This document shows positions 12,901-24,199 of a stretch of 64,000 nucleotides of DNA, piece by piece (the first letter of the stretch is position 1; each line of letters begins with the position of its first letter). The stretch is from NCBI GenBank assembly GCA_030704615.1, contig CM060734.1, positions 40,502,042 through 40,566,041 on the forward strand. Direction: 5' to 3'. The position numbers and the translations under genes are program-made. The notes beneath the pieces were generated by a model, which was not told the origin of the DNA, ran no database searches, and saw only the letters and a list, made by a program, of their open reading frames with translations. Source of the stretch: Takakia lepidozioides (Eukaryota > Streptophyta > Takakiopsida > Takakiales > Takakiaceae).

Positions 12901-15900
12901 CACAGAGTGCTCTTCTGCTCTTGATTTTGATAGCCCTGTGCCAGCTTCACCTCTACCCTCTTTTTCTTGGAAGAAACCCATTGAAGAGTTCAATACATCC
13001 GTCCAGTTGTTGGGGATCGTCATTGGAGCGAACACCTTGGATGGCAATTGCCAGGCATACAGCCTCTCCTCCAAGTCAAAGGCCTGTGAAGGATTCCCAT
13101 AGTTAACTGGAATTGAAAGACTAGCTGGTGGGTGAGGCCCATAGCAGAAAGCACGCAGATGTCCAGATTGAAAGGATGCAGCCAAAATGACCTTCCCTGA
13201 CGTGCATAACAACCATAAGAAAACTTCCTTCCTACAAAGTGGTAAGAGTTCCAATCATATTTCTTACAGAAGAACAGCAGCACTAAAAACTAGGAAGGAT
13301 TGCTAGAGCAGTATTTGGGATGTTCATTTGAACAGCTGGCAGTTACTTCTTTGCTGATGACTCGTGCGCATGATGTCAGGGGCACAGGTAAAGACTTTCC
13401 GAAGCTATGGAGGCATGCAGAGACACAAGCACATTTAGGGTGCGATATTATGCATTACGGAGTCGAAGAACACGATTTAATAGATTGTTGTGTTGAGTTG
13501 TTCAACCATAGTTGCTCACCGTGACATTGCAGCTGCAGCAGCTCCAGCAAGTACCACCAAGTGGACACTGCCCCAGAAACTGACAGCTAGAAAGTGAAAG
13601 CTTTTAAACTACGTAACAGCGACAGAGTTTCACTGCTGAACTATTATGACTGGGCTAGGTGGCTAACTTCCATTTGTCTATTGAGGCCATATCGAAATAT
13701 CGTATTGGTCTACAACTTGTACTTTGCTACATGTCAAGATAACTGCTGTTTAGCGTTCCCCATACCAACTGTCCCCCAGTACTTTGTAGGGAAGGTAGTG
13801 GGGCATCAACGCTCTCTGAATGCTCATAACGGGAAAGCTTCAAAGGCCACTACCCACATAGTCAGGACATCTCTAGTCAAGTGGGTTCTATCGCTAGTAC
13901 ATAATCCTTCACCTGATCCTGGAGACTCTTCATCAAAATTGCATGCAGGCAAGGGACAGCGAATACCTGTGGTTGAAGCCCAAGCAGATGGCTGGTGATC
14001 AACAGGACGCAACTCAGAAAGGGGGCACATGAGTAATAGGCTTGGAGGTTCAGAGGCCATCCCATGTTTCCACTGAAAGCCATATAAGTGGGTCCCCACC
14101 CCAAATCCCATCATTAGAAATTTGGCAAGGACATGATGTCACAAACAAAGAACCAGATGTGAAGAGCGAAAACTTCACATGGGCCCACACAGTTACCTGA
14201 AGAAGTGGAGTTTGAGGTCGCCGCGTATCGCTAGAGTATCAGAGTATCAATTTCTGTTTCGTTGCTGTTGCAAATTGGTACATCCCATCATAGTCAGCTC
14301 TTGTGAACGATACAAAGTCATCTTCAGCACGTGCATTGCCAAAATAGCTTGCTGAATTACCAGACCCTGGAACCTTTGCAACAATTGATACGTTACAACC
14401 CTGTGCAAACTCCTCATTTGCCTTAATGGCAGACCCTAACTGTAGCCGTGCACCAGGATGCTTGTGCCTGAAGTCCACCAGTGAGACTTCCTTTGACCCT
14501 GCCACAAGTAAAGTCTTGGGGTGCCAGGCATATTCACAACGCCACCATTCAAATGCTGGCATGTCAGGCTGACAGACCACATTCTGAGTGGCTTCTGATT
14601 TGACACTGAGTGGCAATGTGCATTCTTGCGAACCAGTATGCTGCTTGGACTGAGAGGGTGACACAGCCTTCTGTCTGGGGATATTGTGTGTAAATTTGGC
14701 ACACAAGTTTACGCTGGTTGTTGGGCTTTGAGGTCCAACAACCTGAATGTCAAACAAGCGTGCTTCTCCTGTTTCCAGAACCACAGCAGCTTCCCCAGGC
14801 ATATGTGGGTTCCATGCCACCTGTCAGGCAGGATGTAATGTGATCATGTATCAATGTCTGCAGGGAGGGACTAATGTCCCAACTTATACTAAGAGCTTGT
14901 CAACTGCCAACAGTCTGCAATCGACTTGTGCATTCTGGCTCGTTAGAAACAGAGAAAGCCTGAAGAGAGGGGGACTTTACATGTGACAGTGGTTTATCAA
15001 AGCTGGCGACCACAGGAGAGTTGAAATGGATCTGCATGTCCTGTAAGAAGCCAGCCAGAAATCTTTGTGAATCTCACTTTTGTATTGAGCATGCTATGCT
15101 TTAAATGCCAACCAGGTCGACCCTCCAATTTCACAGGCTCACTTGGACACAATCATGCCACATATTGACAAACATAAACATATTAGAAGAACCACTATGA
15201 GGGCATATGAAATGTACCAATGTATACCCCATAGAGTTCTGATACATTAATTAGAAGATTGAGTAACTATTGGACCAGGGCGCCCAATTTCACATTGACA
15301 GAAGGCAGACAGACATCATCAAACATTTCTGTGTGCCTAGTGTTCCAAATACAAATCCATAACAACCCTGCATCCCCAATGGGAAATAGAGGGTCAATGC
15401 ATCTTGAAGGCTTCAACTTAGATTCTAATCTCGGTGGCCATTTAAATTTGCTGTAAAAAATGCCCAATCCCCTCAATTAAAGAGCTGCCCCACCCAGCAG
15501 CTGATGCTTCAGTGCATAGAGACATGCAGGAACGAAATCATCCCCCCCAACTTTCCTTAGGAAAATGAGCAGCGTGCCCCCCCCCCCACCCCAGAAAAGA
15601 ATCACCACGTATCCAGCAAGCATAGAAAGAGTTGGAATAACTCTACCTTTCAAGACTGAATGTCACACATAACAAGTACCTCTCTCTGTGCTGTGAAAAA
15701 ATGCACTGAGTATGCAGTACGTGCTGCAAACAGGCTATCGCTGTCAGAGTCCCATGGGTCCTTCCTTACTGCAGAGATCTGCCAATATTCAAAGTTTGAG
15801 TCAGTGCTCAAGGTTTGACAGCTACATATGGAGAAAGTTCCATACTCAAAGACGCCTGAACCATTCTGGGGAAAAAGGACCCCATTTAGCCTACACTGAG

Positions 15901-17145
15901 CAGTCTGCATTATTTACAGGCATTTCAAAACTTCCATGCGGAAAATTAAGTCTCCCTTCCAACCGTGCCAACTACTCCCAGTCCCATCCCCCCTCCCCGC
16001 CCCTCCCCGACCCCCTCCAACCCGCTTCACTCCTCCAATCAGACTGGAGGCCATTTGAATATGTTAATTGCTTTGCAGATCATGCCCCCCTCTCGAAAGA
16101 TTTACCTGGAAAATGGGATGGCGCAAAGAAGGGGACTTCGACCACACCATCTGTGGAGGCGCCCAGGAGAGGGAAGAGTCAGCCATGTTCATGGCATCCC
16201 CATACCAACACCACCCCCCATGTGTACCTGTGGGGCAGACAATACTGCCAATTTTGTCCATATTTTGACCAGTGGGCCAGAACAAGAGCATTTCCCCATC
16301 ATTGCACTGTCAAAGACGCCCATGCATTGTAGCCCTTTAGCGATTCCATCCCATTCAGATCAAGAAGTCACGAGTTCCAATGGCGGATTCCCCACTTGCA
16401 CATGACATGGAAGATTGTGGGGCATATAAATGTACAGGCAAGTAAAAAGGATGAAATACCTTCAAGCCTTGAAGCCGATTTACAAGGACATTGGAAAGTT
16501 TTGGAGAGCATGGCCCGCCTGAAAGCATTGTCCTCTTCCAGGTAGTCCACCAACAATGAATCAGGCACAAATGCTTCTGCCGACATGCGACTAAACTCTT
16601 CTGCTTGCTGCAAACACAAGTCAAGCCCCAATTCTGCCTTAAAGGTACGACAAAGAGAAGTCCCGGCAAAAGTTACCAGGTGGTGCGGGTTCTTGGACCA
16701 CTTTGTTTGATTCCAAAAGCCCTGTTTTTGGTTTGCATGCATTCAAATCAGTGAAGGCCTCTGTTGAAGATTACAATGCTTAGTTTCATACAGCCGGTGG
16801 CAAGGGCTCGGCTTGGCCAAAGCTTGTCCCTAGGAGCTTCTGAGAGGCTAGCAAGACACTAACAATGGCCTGGTTGCAAAATAGGCAACAATCAAAGTGC
16901 TGAGCCTCTATTATGAGACAGTACCCTGAATTGATCATGTAGGCACAGCACATACAGTGACTCTGCCCGAATTCACCCTCTTCTTTGTCTGCCACTTTGG
17001 TGTGAAGAGCAAGAGGCAAAAAAACTGTTTGGAACTTTTCTAAAGCAAGACTGCTACGTGCTGTGAGCGTGCAAACCAAGAGTCGTCCAAATGACCAAAT
17101 ACGTATAATTTCAGACAAGAAGGGGACCAACCTGATCAAGCACAA
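9902..17145 (-). CDS. TAF1C-like RNA polymerase I promoter-selectivity factor subunit, many exons
   Basis: The plant TAF1C-like family is thought to act in the nucleolus as part of the SL1/TIF-IB factor that recruits RNA polymerase I to rDNA. In transcript order, open exon-like blocks lie near 17145-16786 (uncertain), 16690-16462, 15900-15660, 15060-14985, 14820-14240, 14110-13967, 13250-12600, 11455-11085 and 11085-9902. The best family evidence is the block 14820-14240: AWNPHMPGEAAVVLETGEAR, then CEYAWHPKTLLVAGSKEVSL, VDFRHKHPGARL and DDFVSFTRADYDGMYQFATA. The next block gives WKHGMASEPPSLLLMCPLSE. A later block gives GFTLFQLSGTGKVIAQQFQ. These are WD-like segments of the family. The C-terminal block is rich in Glu, Ser and Lys and poorly conserved. 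One intron contains a LINE copy at 11680-12235. Exon ends and the start are not fixed; the first exon may lie above 17145. Confidence 0.7.
11680..12235 (+). mobile_element. Decayed LINE ORF2 C-terminal copy in a TAF1C-like intron
   Basis: The plus strand repeats the LINE sequence seen at 6664-7405: ...GACATGGGGGAGGACATC near 11708, the zinc-knuckle coding region near 11835-11900, and the 3' end GGGTCAATGGCCACAAGG near 12181, followed by TCTTATGAGTACAATCTC at about 12213-12230. The coding frame is broken by several shifts and stops. It starts later in ORF2 than the first copy and is antisense to its host gene. Confidence 0.8.
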
Positions 17146-17399
17146 TTTTTTTGAAAGAAATAGAGTGACAGTGAGAAAAGAGGGAGGGAGTTACTGAGAA
17201 AATTTGGAAAAATACTCATGCAAGAGCTGCCGTGGGCATTCTCCACATGCCAACTGCTGTGGCTCACCCACCCGATCAACCAAAAGCCCGCCCCCCCCAC
17301 TGCCTCCAGCACAAGTGATGCGCCATTTGAACAAAGCAACAACTGAAATATCCGAACGAAGTGTTCCAAGCGTAAATAAAGTGCTCTAGTACAAACTCT

Positions 17400-18900
17400 T
17401 TTACTAAGGCAGCCATCAGCGTGTCTGTGGCATTTATTTCACAAGGAGAAACTTAAAATAGCTTGGAGAACAGGGCAAGAGCGCCAACAACAGCCTCCAA
17501 ACTGCATAAAGTTCCTCTTACGATAGCAAGAACGCAGTCAACTAACCTAGCAAGTAGAAAACAGTTGCTGAAGACGGTGATCTCTTACATGGAAGAGCAG
17601 AGGCACCGGTAAGAAGTTGTTGGGCGGGGTAGACGGAACCCAAACACCAGGGCGCCCAACCACCCTGCCATGGCTCCATAGCTTGCTCCTATGTCATCAG
17701 AGAAATACTTCAACCCTTTCCACTTTTCCTGTAGTCAATACAGCCCCCTGGATGGTCATGCTCCTCAGCCAACACTTGACGACGTCACGCAGTCATAGAA
17801 TTCCAGAATAAAGCGAGCGAGAGAGAGAGATTTACCGAGTTGCAATGGATGCAAGGCGCCTTGGCAGCAAGGGCAGAGAATTGCCGTGAGTAGGTCTGTG
17901 TACATTGTCTAAAGTGCAAAAAAATAATGAATAGACTTGAATTCAAAGGAAAAATTGGCTAGATGATCCCCCAGTGTCTAACCGGCTTTCAGAAGGAACA
18001 CAGATGCCACAGAGAATAAACCCTAAACCTCAATGTTGTAAAACTGACGAAAAAAAGCATTATGATTTTTTGGGTGATACAGACCAATGACAAGGGAAGA
18101 TGGTGCATACACCTATCGAGACAGAGACGGGAAATCCGACGCACAGAACCTCAAGCTCTCAACTCGAAGTAGTCAATGAACTGTACAATTTGAGAATTGA
18201 CGTGATCAACTATAGTTTTAAGTGCAAACATGCAGGGGAGTTGATAGCATCAGAAAGGCATCCAAAACTAGCCCAATGCAAAATTCATGCGAATTTGACC
18301 TCCATGAAGGCACCCGAACAGAAACACCAGCGAGAAAGTTTTGATCTATAACCAGACAAGACCTTTTAAAATCAGGATACAAGAACCCGCTTCAGAGTCT
18401 TGGAAAATTCTGCCATCCCTCAAACAGCAAAGACCGGAATCTAAAATGGCATGCGCGTGTTGAGATCCCAGGATGGATGATTAGAAACATACAGGAAGGT
18501 GGTGTGTCGGTAGGCCACATGAAGAGAACTAAGAGACCTGTGAGACAATGGCTCGTGCTTGCATAACTTAGATGGAACGATGCCTACAAAAAAACATGTA
18601 AAAACGAGTCATGGATAAAGAAACATTCATCAACTGAAGTAAATTCGAAAAATTTCCCCCAATCTCGGCCCACCCATCAGAGTTGATCCTGCAACCATTG
18701 CTTCTCCATATTATTAGCTTTCCACAGCATGAGAACAAGTAGCCTCCATGTTCGGGGTTGCAACATTTCAGCATAGCTCACACTGAGAATGAATATGTAC
18801 ACACCAAGTTTTGAAAGTAGTGGTTGGTAAAAAGTTTCAATTCAAACATGCAGATACCCCCATTTTGTTGGACAGGTTTCTGCAGATGAGGACGTGAGAG
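17400..18900. other. Region upstream of the TAF1C-like gene without recognised genes
   Basis: I see no conserved coding sequence. A short GA-rich tract lies at about 17815-17832. This is the expected promoter side of the TAF1C-like gene, but no specific element can be supported. Confidence 0.4.
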
Positions 18901-18904
18901 GATT

Positions 18905-19030
18905 TGGTGGAAAGGACATGCTTACAGCCCATATATGTATATATGACGCCAACAGAAGCTAGCGTAAATAAGAGCCTCTTGCCCTTGCGGGTACTCCAGG
19001 CCTTTTGGGGGGGGCTTATCGCACGTAACT
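18905..19030 (-). repeat. Dispersed repeat copy, inverted relative to two copies at 59.2-59.8 kb
   Basis: Read on the minus strand this segment contains AAGAGGCTCTTATTTACGCT followed by AGCTTCTGTTGGCGTCATAT and a TATATACA tract. The same order (CTCTTATTTRCGCTAGCT, then a CATATG/TATATA tract) occurs on the plus strand at 59225-59345 and 59640-59760. No coding content is seen. Confidence 0.6.
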
Positions 19031-19150
19031 GTCAGAGCGTGGTTAACTTGCCACTTTCAATCGTACCGTGTATTGATATGTAATCTCATTTAACAATAAT
19101 AGGGTCATGAATGCCCGCACATGTGGCTGCGGGTGGGCGCTCGCGTTGTG

Positions 19151-19210
19151 GCAAAGGGGTCGCGGAGGGTGGGAGCCAAGGCAAAGGGGTCGCGGAGGGT
19201 GGGAGCCAAG
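19151..19210. repeat. Exact 30-bp tandem duplication
   Basis: Two adjacent identical 30-bp units (GCAAAGGGGTCGCGGAGGGT plus GGGAGCCAAG) occupy 19151-19180 and 19181-19210. Confidence 0.95.
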
Positions 19211-21300
19211 GGGTTTTGCTGGGGCCCACAATATGCACATAAAGCATTAGTTATTGCATGGACTCACAAAAAGTGGTAGGGGGTGTGGTGATGGAGAGCA
19301 ATGAATAATAGAATGTGGTGCATGCTCAAATCTTGCTAGGTTATACTCTGGAAGTAATGTGTGTTTTCAATAATATATTTTGTCGAAGGATATGCCGGTT
19401 TGCTCGAGGGTCCAGGCCGGAGGTGGGGGTATGCTTGGAAAGTCTGCCAGTCTGCCCAGTCTACTGGAGAGGTGCCAGTCCGCTCGTCGGTCTGCTTGCT
19501 TGTCCGCTAAAAGGTTGGAGTCGGTCTGTTGGAGGGTCTGCCCAGTCTGTTAAAAGGTCCGCCACGGTACATGAACAAAGACTTAGAAAAATTTCAGAAT
19601 CTCGTCCACATGGTGAATGGGCGGTGGGCTTATGAGCTCACCCCAAAGGTCGTACTGGCGGAGCCCGCCCGTGCATTCATGACCATATTATTAAAAAATG
19701 AGAGCCGTAAGTAACAGTCAAATTTACTATATCTTTTTACTATTTTCTCATAATGATTATGTGCTTGGCATGCGCTGGTTTAGTTAATAAAATAATATGA
19801 TTTTTAATAATTTTAATTTAGGTGATAATTAAAAAGATGATAACTAAAAAGAAATAAAAAGATGATTAAAATATAAAAGGTAAACTACTAAATTTTTATA
19901 AATATAAGACATATGAATGTAGAACATTGTTTTTACCCCCTAAACGACGAGCCAACCCGAATCGGGTCGGCCCGATTTTTCATCCATCCATAGCATGCAC
20001 GGATGAAGTCCGATGAACGAGTGGTTTGAACAAAAAATGTAGCGCGGAATGAGCTGCACACGCAGATCTTTATAGCGCCCCCAACAGAGAAAAACTCAGC
20101 CATCAGGAGTTTTTTGAAGTTTGGAAATTGCAGGATTTTGGGTGGAGGGGGGAGGCCACGGCGGTTGACCGTCGACGTTGCAAGTGGCAGCGGCCACGCA
20201 GGTGGGATTTTGCGGCGGAGGCCATGCAGGGGTTGGACTGCTTGTGAGGCCCTCCCCAAAACGCCGAGGAACACGGGGACGGCTCGAATGAGCTAGCCCT
20301 GGGAAACAATGGGAAACCTCGACGTGGCCCGGAAAACGTCGCCGGATTCAGGCGAAACTCCGGCCACCGATTACCTGACCTGGAGGAGGCCGGAAATTCC
20401 ACAAAATCAATTTAGGGAATTTTTGGGAAATTCTTGGGCAAGCTTGTGTAGTTCTTGGCCTATGAGGAACTGACCGTTGGAATTCCCAATTGAAGGAGAA
20501 TTTGGGGTCCCAATGGGGCCTTACCATTTCCTTTGCAAATTCTCTTTTTGGACCCCCATTCCAGTCACATACAAAGCACCCCCCCCCCCCCCCTTCATTT
20601 TGGCAGACTGGGGTGAAATTTGGTGTGAGGGTTTGGGATTGTGCACTTCATAGGAATACAGTACTTTTTCTCACACAGAAATTTGGGATCATGGATAATT
20701 TGCTTGGGCAAACATGAACTTTTGCTTTGTTTTTTCTATTTTCCCAAAAATGCACCATCTTCAAATGTTATAATCTCCCAAACTACACGGTGGAATCTCC
20801 CCAAATTTGGGGGGCTTGTGCATCTGGTAGGTAGAAAGAAGTTTGTACGGTTCATCCACGTGGATGAACGTTAGTGGGCAGGTAGCCACTGACGTGTGAG
20901 GGTGGGTCCCGGAATTGTCCAAAAATCCAAAAACACCTCTCGTCCTTTAGGGGTTAAGATCTATCTTTTCTTGTTGTTCTCATGTTTTTGTGTTTTTAGG
21001 TGGAGAGGGGATGTGGAAAGTATGGAAGATATGGCAAGTACATCCAACAAAAGAAAACGGATTTGTAAACCTTGCAATCCATTATTGAATGGTTAACACC
21101 ATGAAGAACTGGGTACGGCTATATATTTCTAGGAACATACAGTGGTCAATGTAAGTTGTTTTTTTTTTCAGAACAAAGATTAAACATATAACAATCTCAT
21201 GGGTTTAAAGATCTATCATACAACATTCAACCTTACTTTAATTCTCTAACCATTCAAAGATTAGACATACAACAAATCTGATTCCAAGTATTTCAATCTA
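19211..21300. other. Gene-poor region with AT-rich tract and poly-C run
   Basis: The part 19690-19930 is AT-rich. A run of 15 C lies at 20579-20593. An open frame on the minus strand (20103-20402) is proline/serine rich with no recognised motif. I see no gene here that I can support. Confidence 0.4.
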
Positions 21301-21317
21301 TCTACCTCTACTTGAGC

Positions 21318-21480
21318 AGGTAGCCCAGTGGTTGGGTGTTTGTGCCTTGCCTGTGCATAACCTAGGTGATCCTGGGTTCAATCCTTCAACATGTGCCTTC
21401 AGACCGTCCATTGGGCCATCTCCACTCCCCAAGGTCGAAGTGCAGGAGATGCAGTGGGGCCATCAAAAACCAGAGAAAGA
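21318..21480 (+). repeat. tRNA-derived SINE-like sequence
   Basis: The head contains an A-box-like TAGCCCAGTGGTTGGG near 21322 and a B-box-like GGTTCAATCC near 21375. The spacing fits a tRNA-derived SINE promoter. The body differs from the SINE-like sequence at 975-1110, so they are probably different families. The 3' limit is uncertain. Confidence 0.5.
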
Positions 21481-21609
21481 AAGGGCTGACATGATTGCCG
21501 TTTGCAGCAGAAGGATTAATTTCCCCCGATTTCATGCAAACAATTCTGATGGCATAGAGGGAATCTTCTGGAACGCAAGAGAGGACCGGAGAGTGAAGAT
21601 AACCAGCGG

Positions 21610-22942
21610 GATCTAATTTAAACAGCTAGCCCCGAAGAGAGAGACCAACCCGAGCCATGGCAAACAAGGCATACTTATGAGTCGGGTTGTCCCACCCCAG
21701 CCAAGCAGGGAGAGATCTAAGGTTACAGGGGAGGGAGCATAAAGAGATCCAAGAAGGAGGTAAATCCTTTGTAACCAGATCCCAACTTGCTGAAATCCTG
21801 CGAGATGACAACACATTGGAAACCATTCCCCGGGGGATTAGAGATCCACCTTTCCACAGGTGCGTGAAATTTGATACACCAGCAGCCTCCCATTGCGCCC
21901 ACCGAGCTGAAAATTTTATGAGGGCCTCGGAGTCACGGTTATAATTCCAAAAGAGAGGCTGTCTGAGGGCTTACTCCAGTGATGTAGGCATAATCTGAGA
22001 AAGGTGGTGACACAGAGAGGTCCAGGCAGTCCAAATGGATCTCCAAGCTTTGGAGCCAAGGAGGGTTTTGTCATTTGTCGGGCTACCCTGCACCACCCAC
22101 CTCGCTGAAGGTGGCCAGACAGTGTGGGGAGAGGGGGTGGCTTTAAAAATGTGTTGCCTTACTAGCAGACTCCAGGGAGCAGAGGGATGAGAGAAAACCC
22201 TGGGGACCCACTTAGCTAGGAGGGCACAAATTTGCTTGCTTGGGTCAATGATACCGAGTCCCCCATTTTTCTTTGATTGGGTGATTTGGTCCCAGCTCAC
22301 TAGAGCTCTCCTATTTTGAGAGGGATCAGTAGCCCCCATATGAAGTTTCTAACCATGGATTTTATCTGCTTAATCACTGTCGTACCAAGTGACCAGACCG
22401 AAGAGTTAAACCAACAACAGGCCAGAAGTACTTGGTTGGCCACAATTGCTTTGCCTGCAATAGAAAGGATCACGGAGCTCCTGTTTTCTTAGCCTGGAAT
22501 GCACTGATTCAGCTCTTTTGAGATCATCGAGATCGTGTCATATTAGATGACCAAGGAGAACATGTGACTGTCCATCTTGCAACCAGGTGAGACCAAGATC
22601 ATCTCCCCATTGTTGACAATGCGAAGAGGTAGAATTACGATCCACACGAGACAGTATCCTTTTGGATTTGGCCCAGTTGACCTTCAGACCCGAAGCTGTG
22701 CAAAAGGTATTGAGAGTCGAGAGCATATTGTTAACATTCACAGAAGAGTTATTATCTAGCAACAAGACCGTGTCTTCTGCAAAAAAAGATGATTTTATGG
22801 AATCGCAGGAAGGGATAGGGTGGGGGATTTTGAGGCCAACTATGTCTTGTCTCTTGTGAAGCAGATGGTTGATACCATCCGCCGCAATGAGGAAGAGAAA
22901 AGGAGAGAGAAGGCATCCTTGTCTGACAGAGCGAAAGAGTTG
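21610..22942 (-). mobile_element. LINE ORF2, downstream part of reverse transcriptase and C-terminus (split copy)
   Basis: On the minus strand the sequence enters at SVRQGCLLSPFLF, the conserved LINE reverse-transcriptase block, and continues through a degenerate catalytic box (FAEDT where FADDT is expected), then SKRILSR, and further downstream SWDQITQSKKNGGLGIID and a tryptophan-rich C-terminal region. Frameshifts and stops break it into several frames, so it is a pseudogene. Its missing upstream part is found at 46318-46515, on the far side of the LTR element that interrupts it. This is a different LINE family from the intron copies at 6.7 and 11.7 kb as far as can be judged from the non-overlapping parts. 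Confidence 0.85.
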
Positions 22943-23409
22943 TGTCGTGCGCATACATATCGCTACATAACTACATCGTTGTCCAAAACCACACAACACA
23001 CTAGTATACCACTAGTCCAACCACTAGTCCAACCACTAGGCTGCCACTATGCTACCCACTATGGCAGTCACTAGTCCACAATAATGATAAAGAAGAAGAA
23101 TACAAGCACAAGCTCATGCGAGCTCACAAAGCTGAAGCATAAACTCATGCATATATTAAATTATCACTCAAATACAAGTCAAGCCAAGTGCACCCCACGC
23201 CATGGGGAATCCACACTACGGCGCCATAGCTAGGCGCGGTGAGGCTCAACTCGAGAAAGATAAGCTCTCGCGCTTGCCGTGAAGATAACCACTCCAAGGC
23301 CTAAATCTGCCTTGACCCCTGGATTGACACTTGGGCCAATCCCAAATGTCATATGTAAAAACTAGCTATTTCCTAGCTAGTTTCACACTAGTGATGAAAT
23401 AACTTGACA
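22943..23409 (-). repeat. Left (3') LTR of Ty3-type element A
   Basis: The block starts TGTCGTGCGC and ends CTTGACA on the plus strand, giving TG...CA termini of an LTR. Its right 308 bases (23102-23409) are closely repeated at 46014-46323 in the same orientation. It directly abuts the interrupted LINE on its left. The element's genes read on the minus strand, so this is the 3' LTR. The outer 5-bp flanks are AGTTG here and AGCTG at the right end, a plausible one-mismatch target-site duplication. Confidence 0.75.
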
Positions 23410-23411
23410 GC

Positions 23412-23610
23412 TGTCGTGCGCATACATATAATCGTCACACAACTACATCGCTATCCAAAACCCACCAACACATGTGCACACCACACACTAGTATACCACT
23501 AGTCCACCACTAGTCGAATCACTAGTCCAACCATTAGGCTGCTACTAGTCAGTCACTAGGCTGCCACTATGCTGCCCACTATGGCAGTCATTAGTCCACC
23601 ACAATCGCCC
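23412..23610 (-). repeat. Partial second copy of the LTR outer segment
   Basis: Immediately inside the left LTR, TGTCGTGCGCATACATAT recurs, followed by the same CCACTAGTCC-rich tract and the CCACTATGGCAGTCA end found at 22943-23085. It is a partial tandem LTR copy or a duplicated LTR segment. It also contains short CCACTAGTC-type repeats. Confidence 0.7.
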
Positions 23611-24199
23611 CCCTAGCTGGTGCTTAGGTCCCTCTAAGTCCAGGTAGCCACAAGATGCGATAGTGACCGTAGCCTCACTAAGTCCTCCACTAGTGTCCCT
23701 ACTACACTCAAACTCGGTAGATCAAGAGGCCGGGTGCAAGAGTAGCCCCATCATTAGTTGTCGTCTTGCAACCTGTGAACTTGAGTCTGGGATCTCGTGT
23801 ATTGACTCTTATGAGCTTGGCCATCCATGTCTTGTTAGCTGTCATTGGTCATATCCACTGCCACTATCCCGAGCAGTGTGGACATAACCAATCTCCATCA
23901 TGAACCTTCTCAAGAGGTGGTGTCAAGCATCCCATGTGCCAACCTCTTGAGCATCGATCACACGCCAGCATAGTGACTGCCCCCTTTGGCAGACCTATAG
24001 AGCATGCACCTCAAACCTGCAGGTACCACTGCCAAGTTTGGGTCAACTCTGCCATCGACATTGGGAAGGTGACATGGCGCACAATTACGCCAGGGCTAAA
24101 CCTCCGAACTCCAGGATGATATCCTCCACCACGTATAGTGGCGTACCTCAACGTATCACGATGTTGTGCAATGGCAAGGTTCTCAAAAGCCATGGGCAT

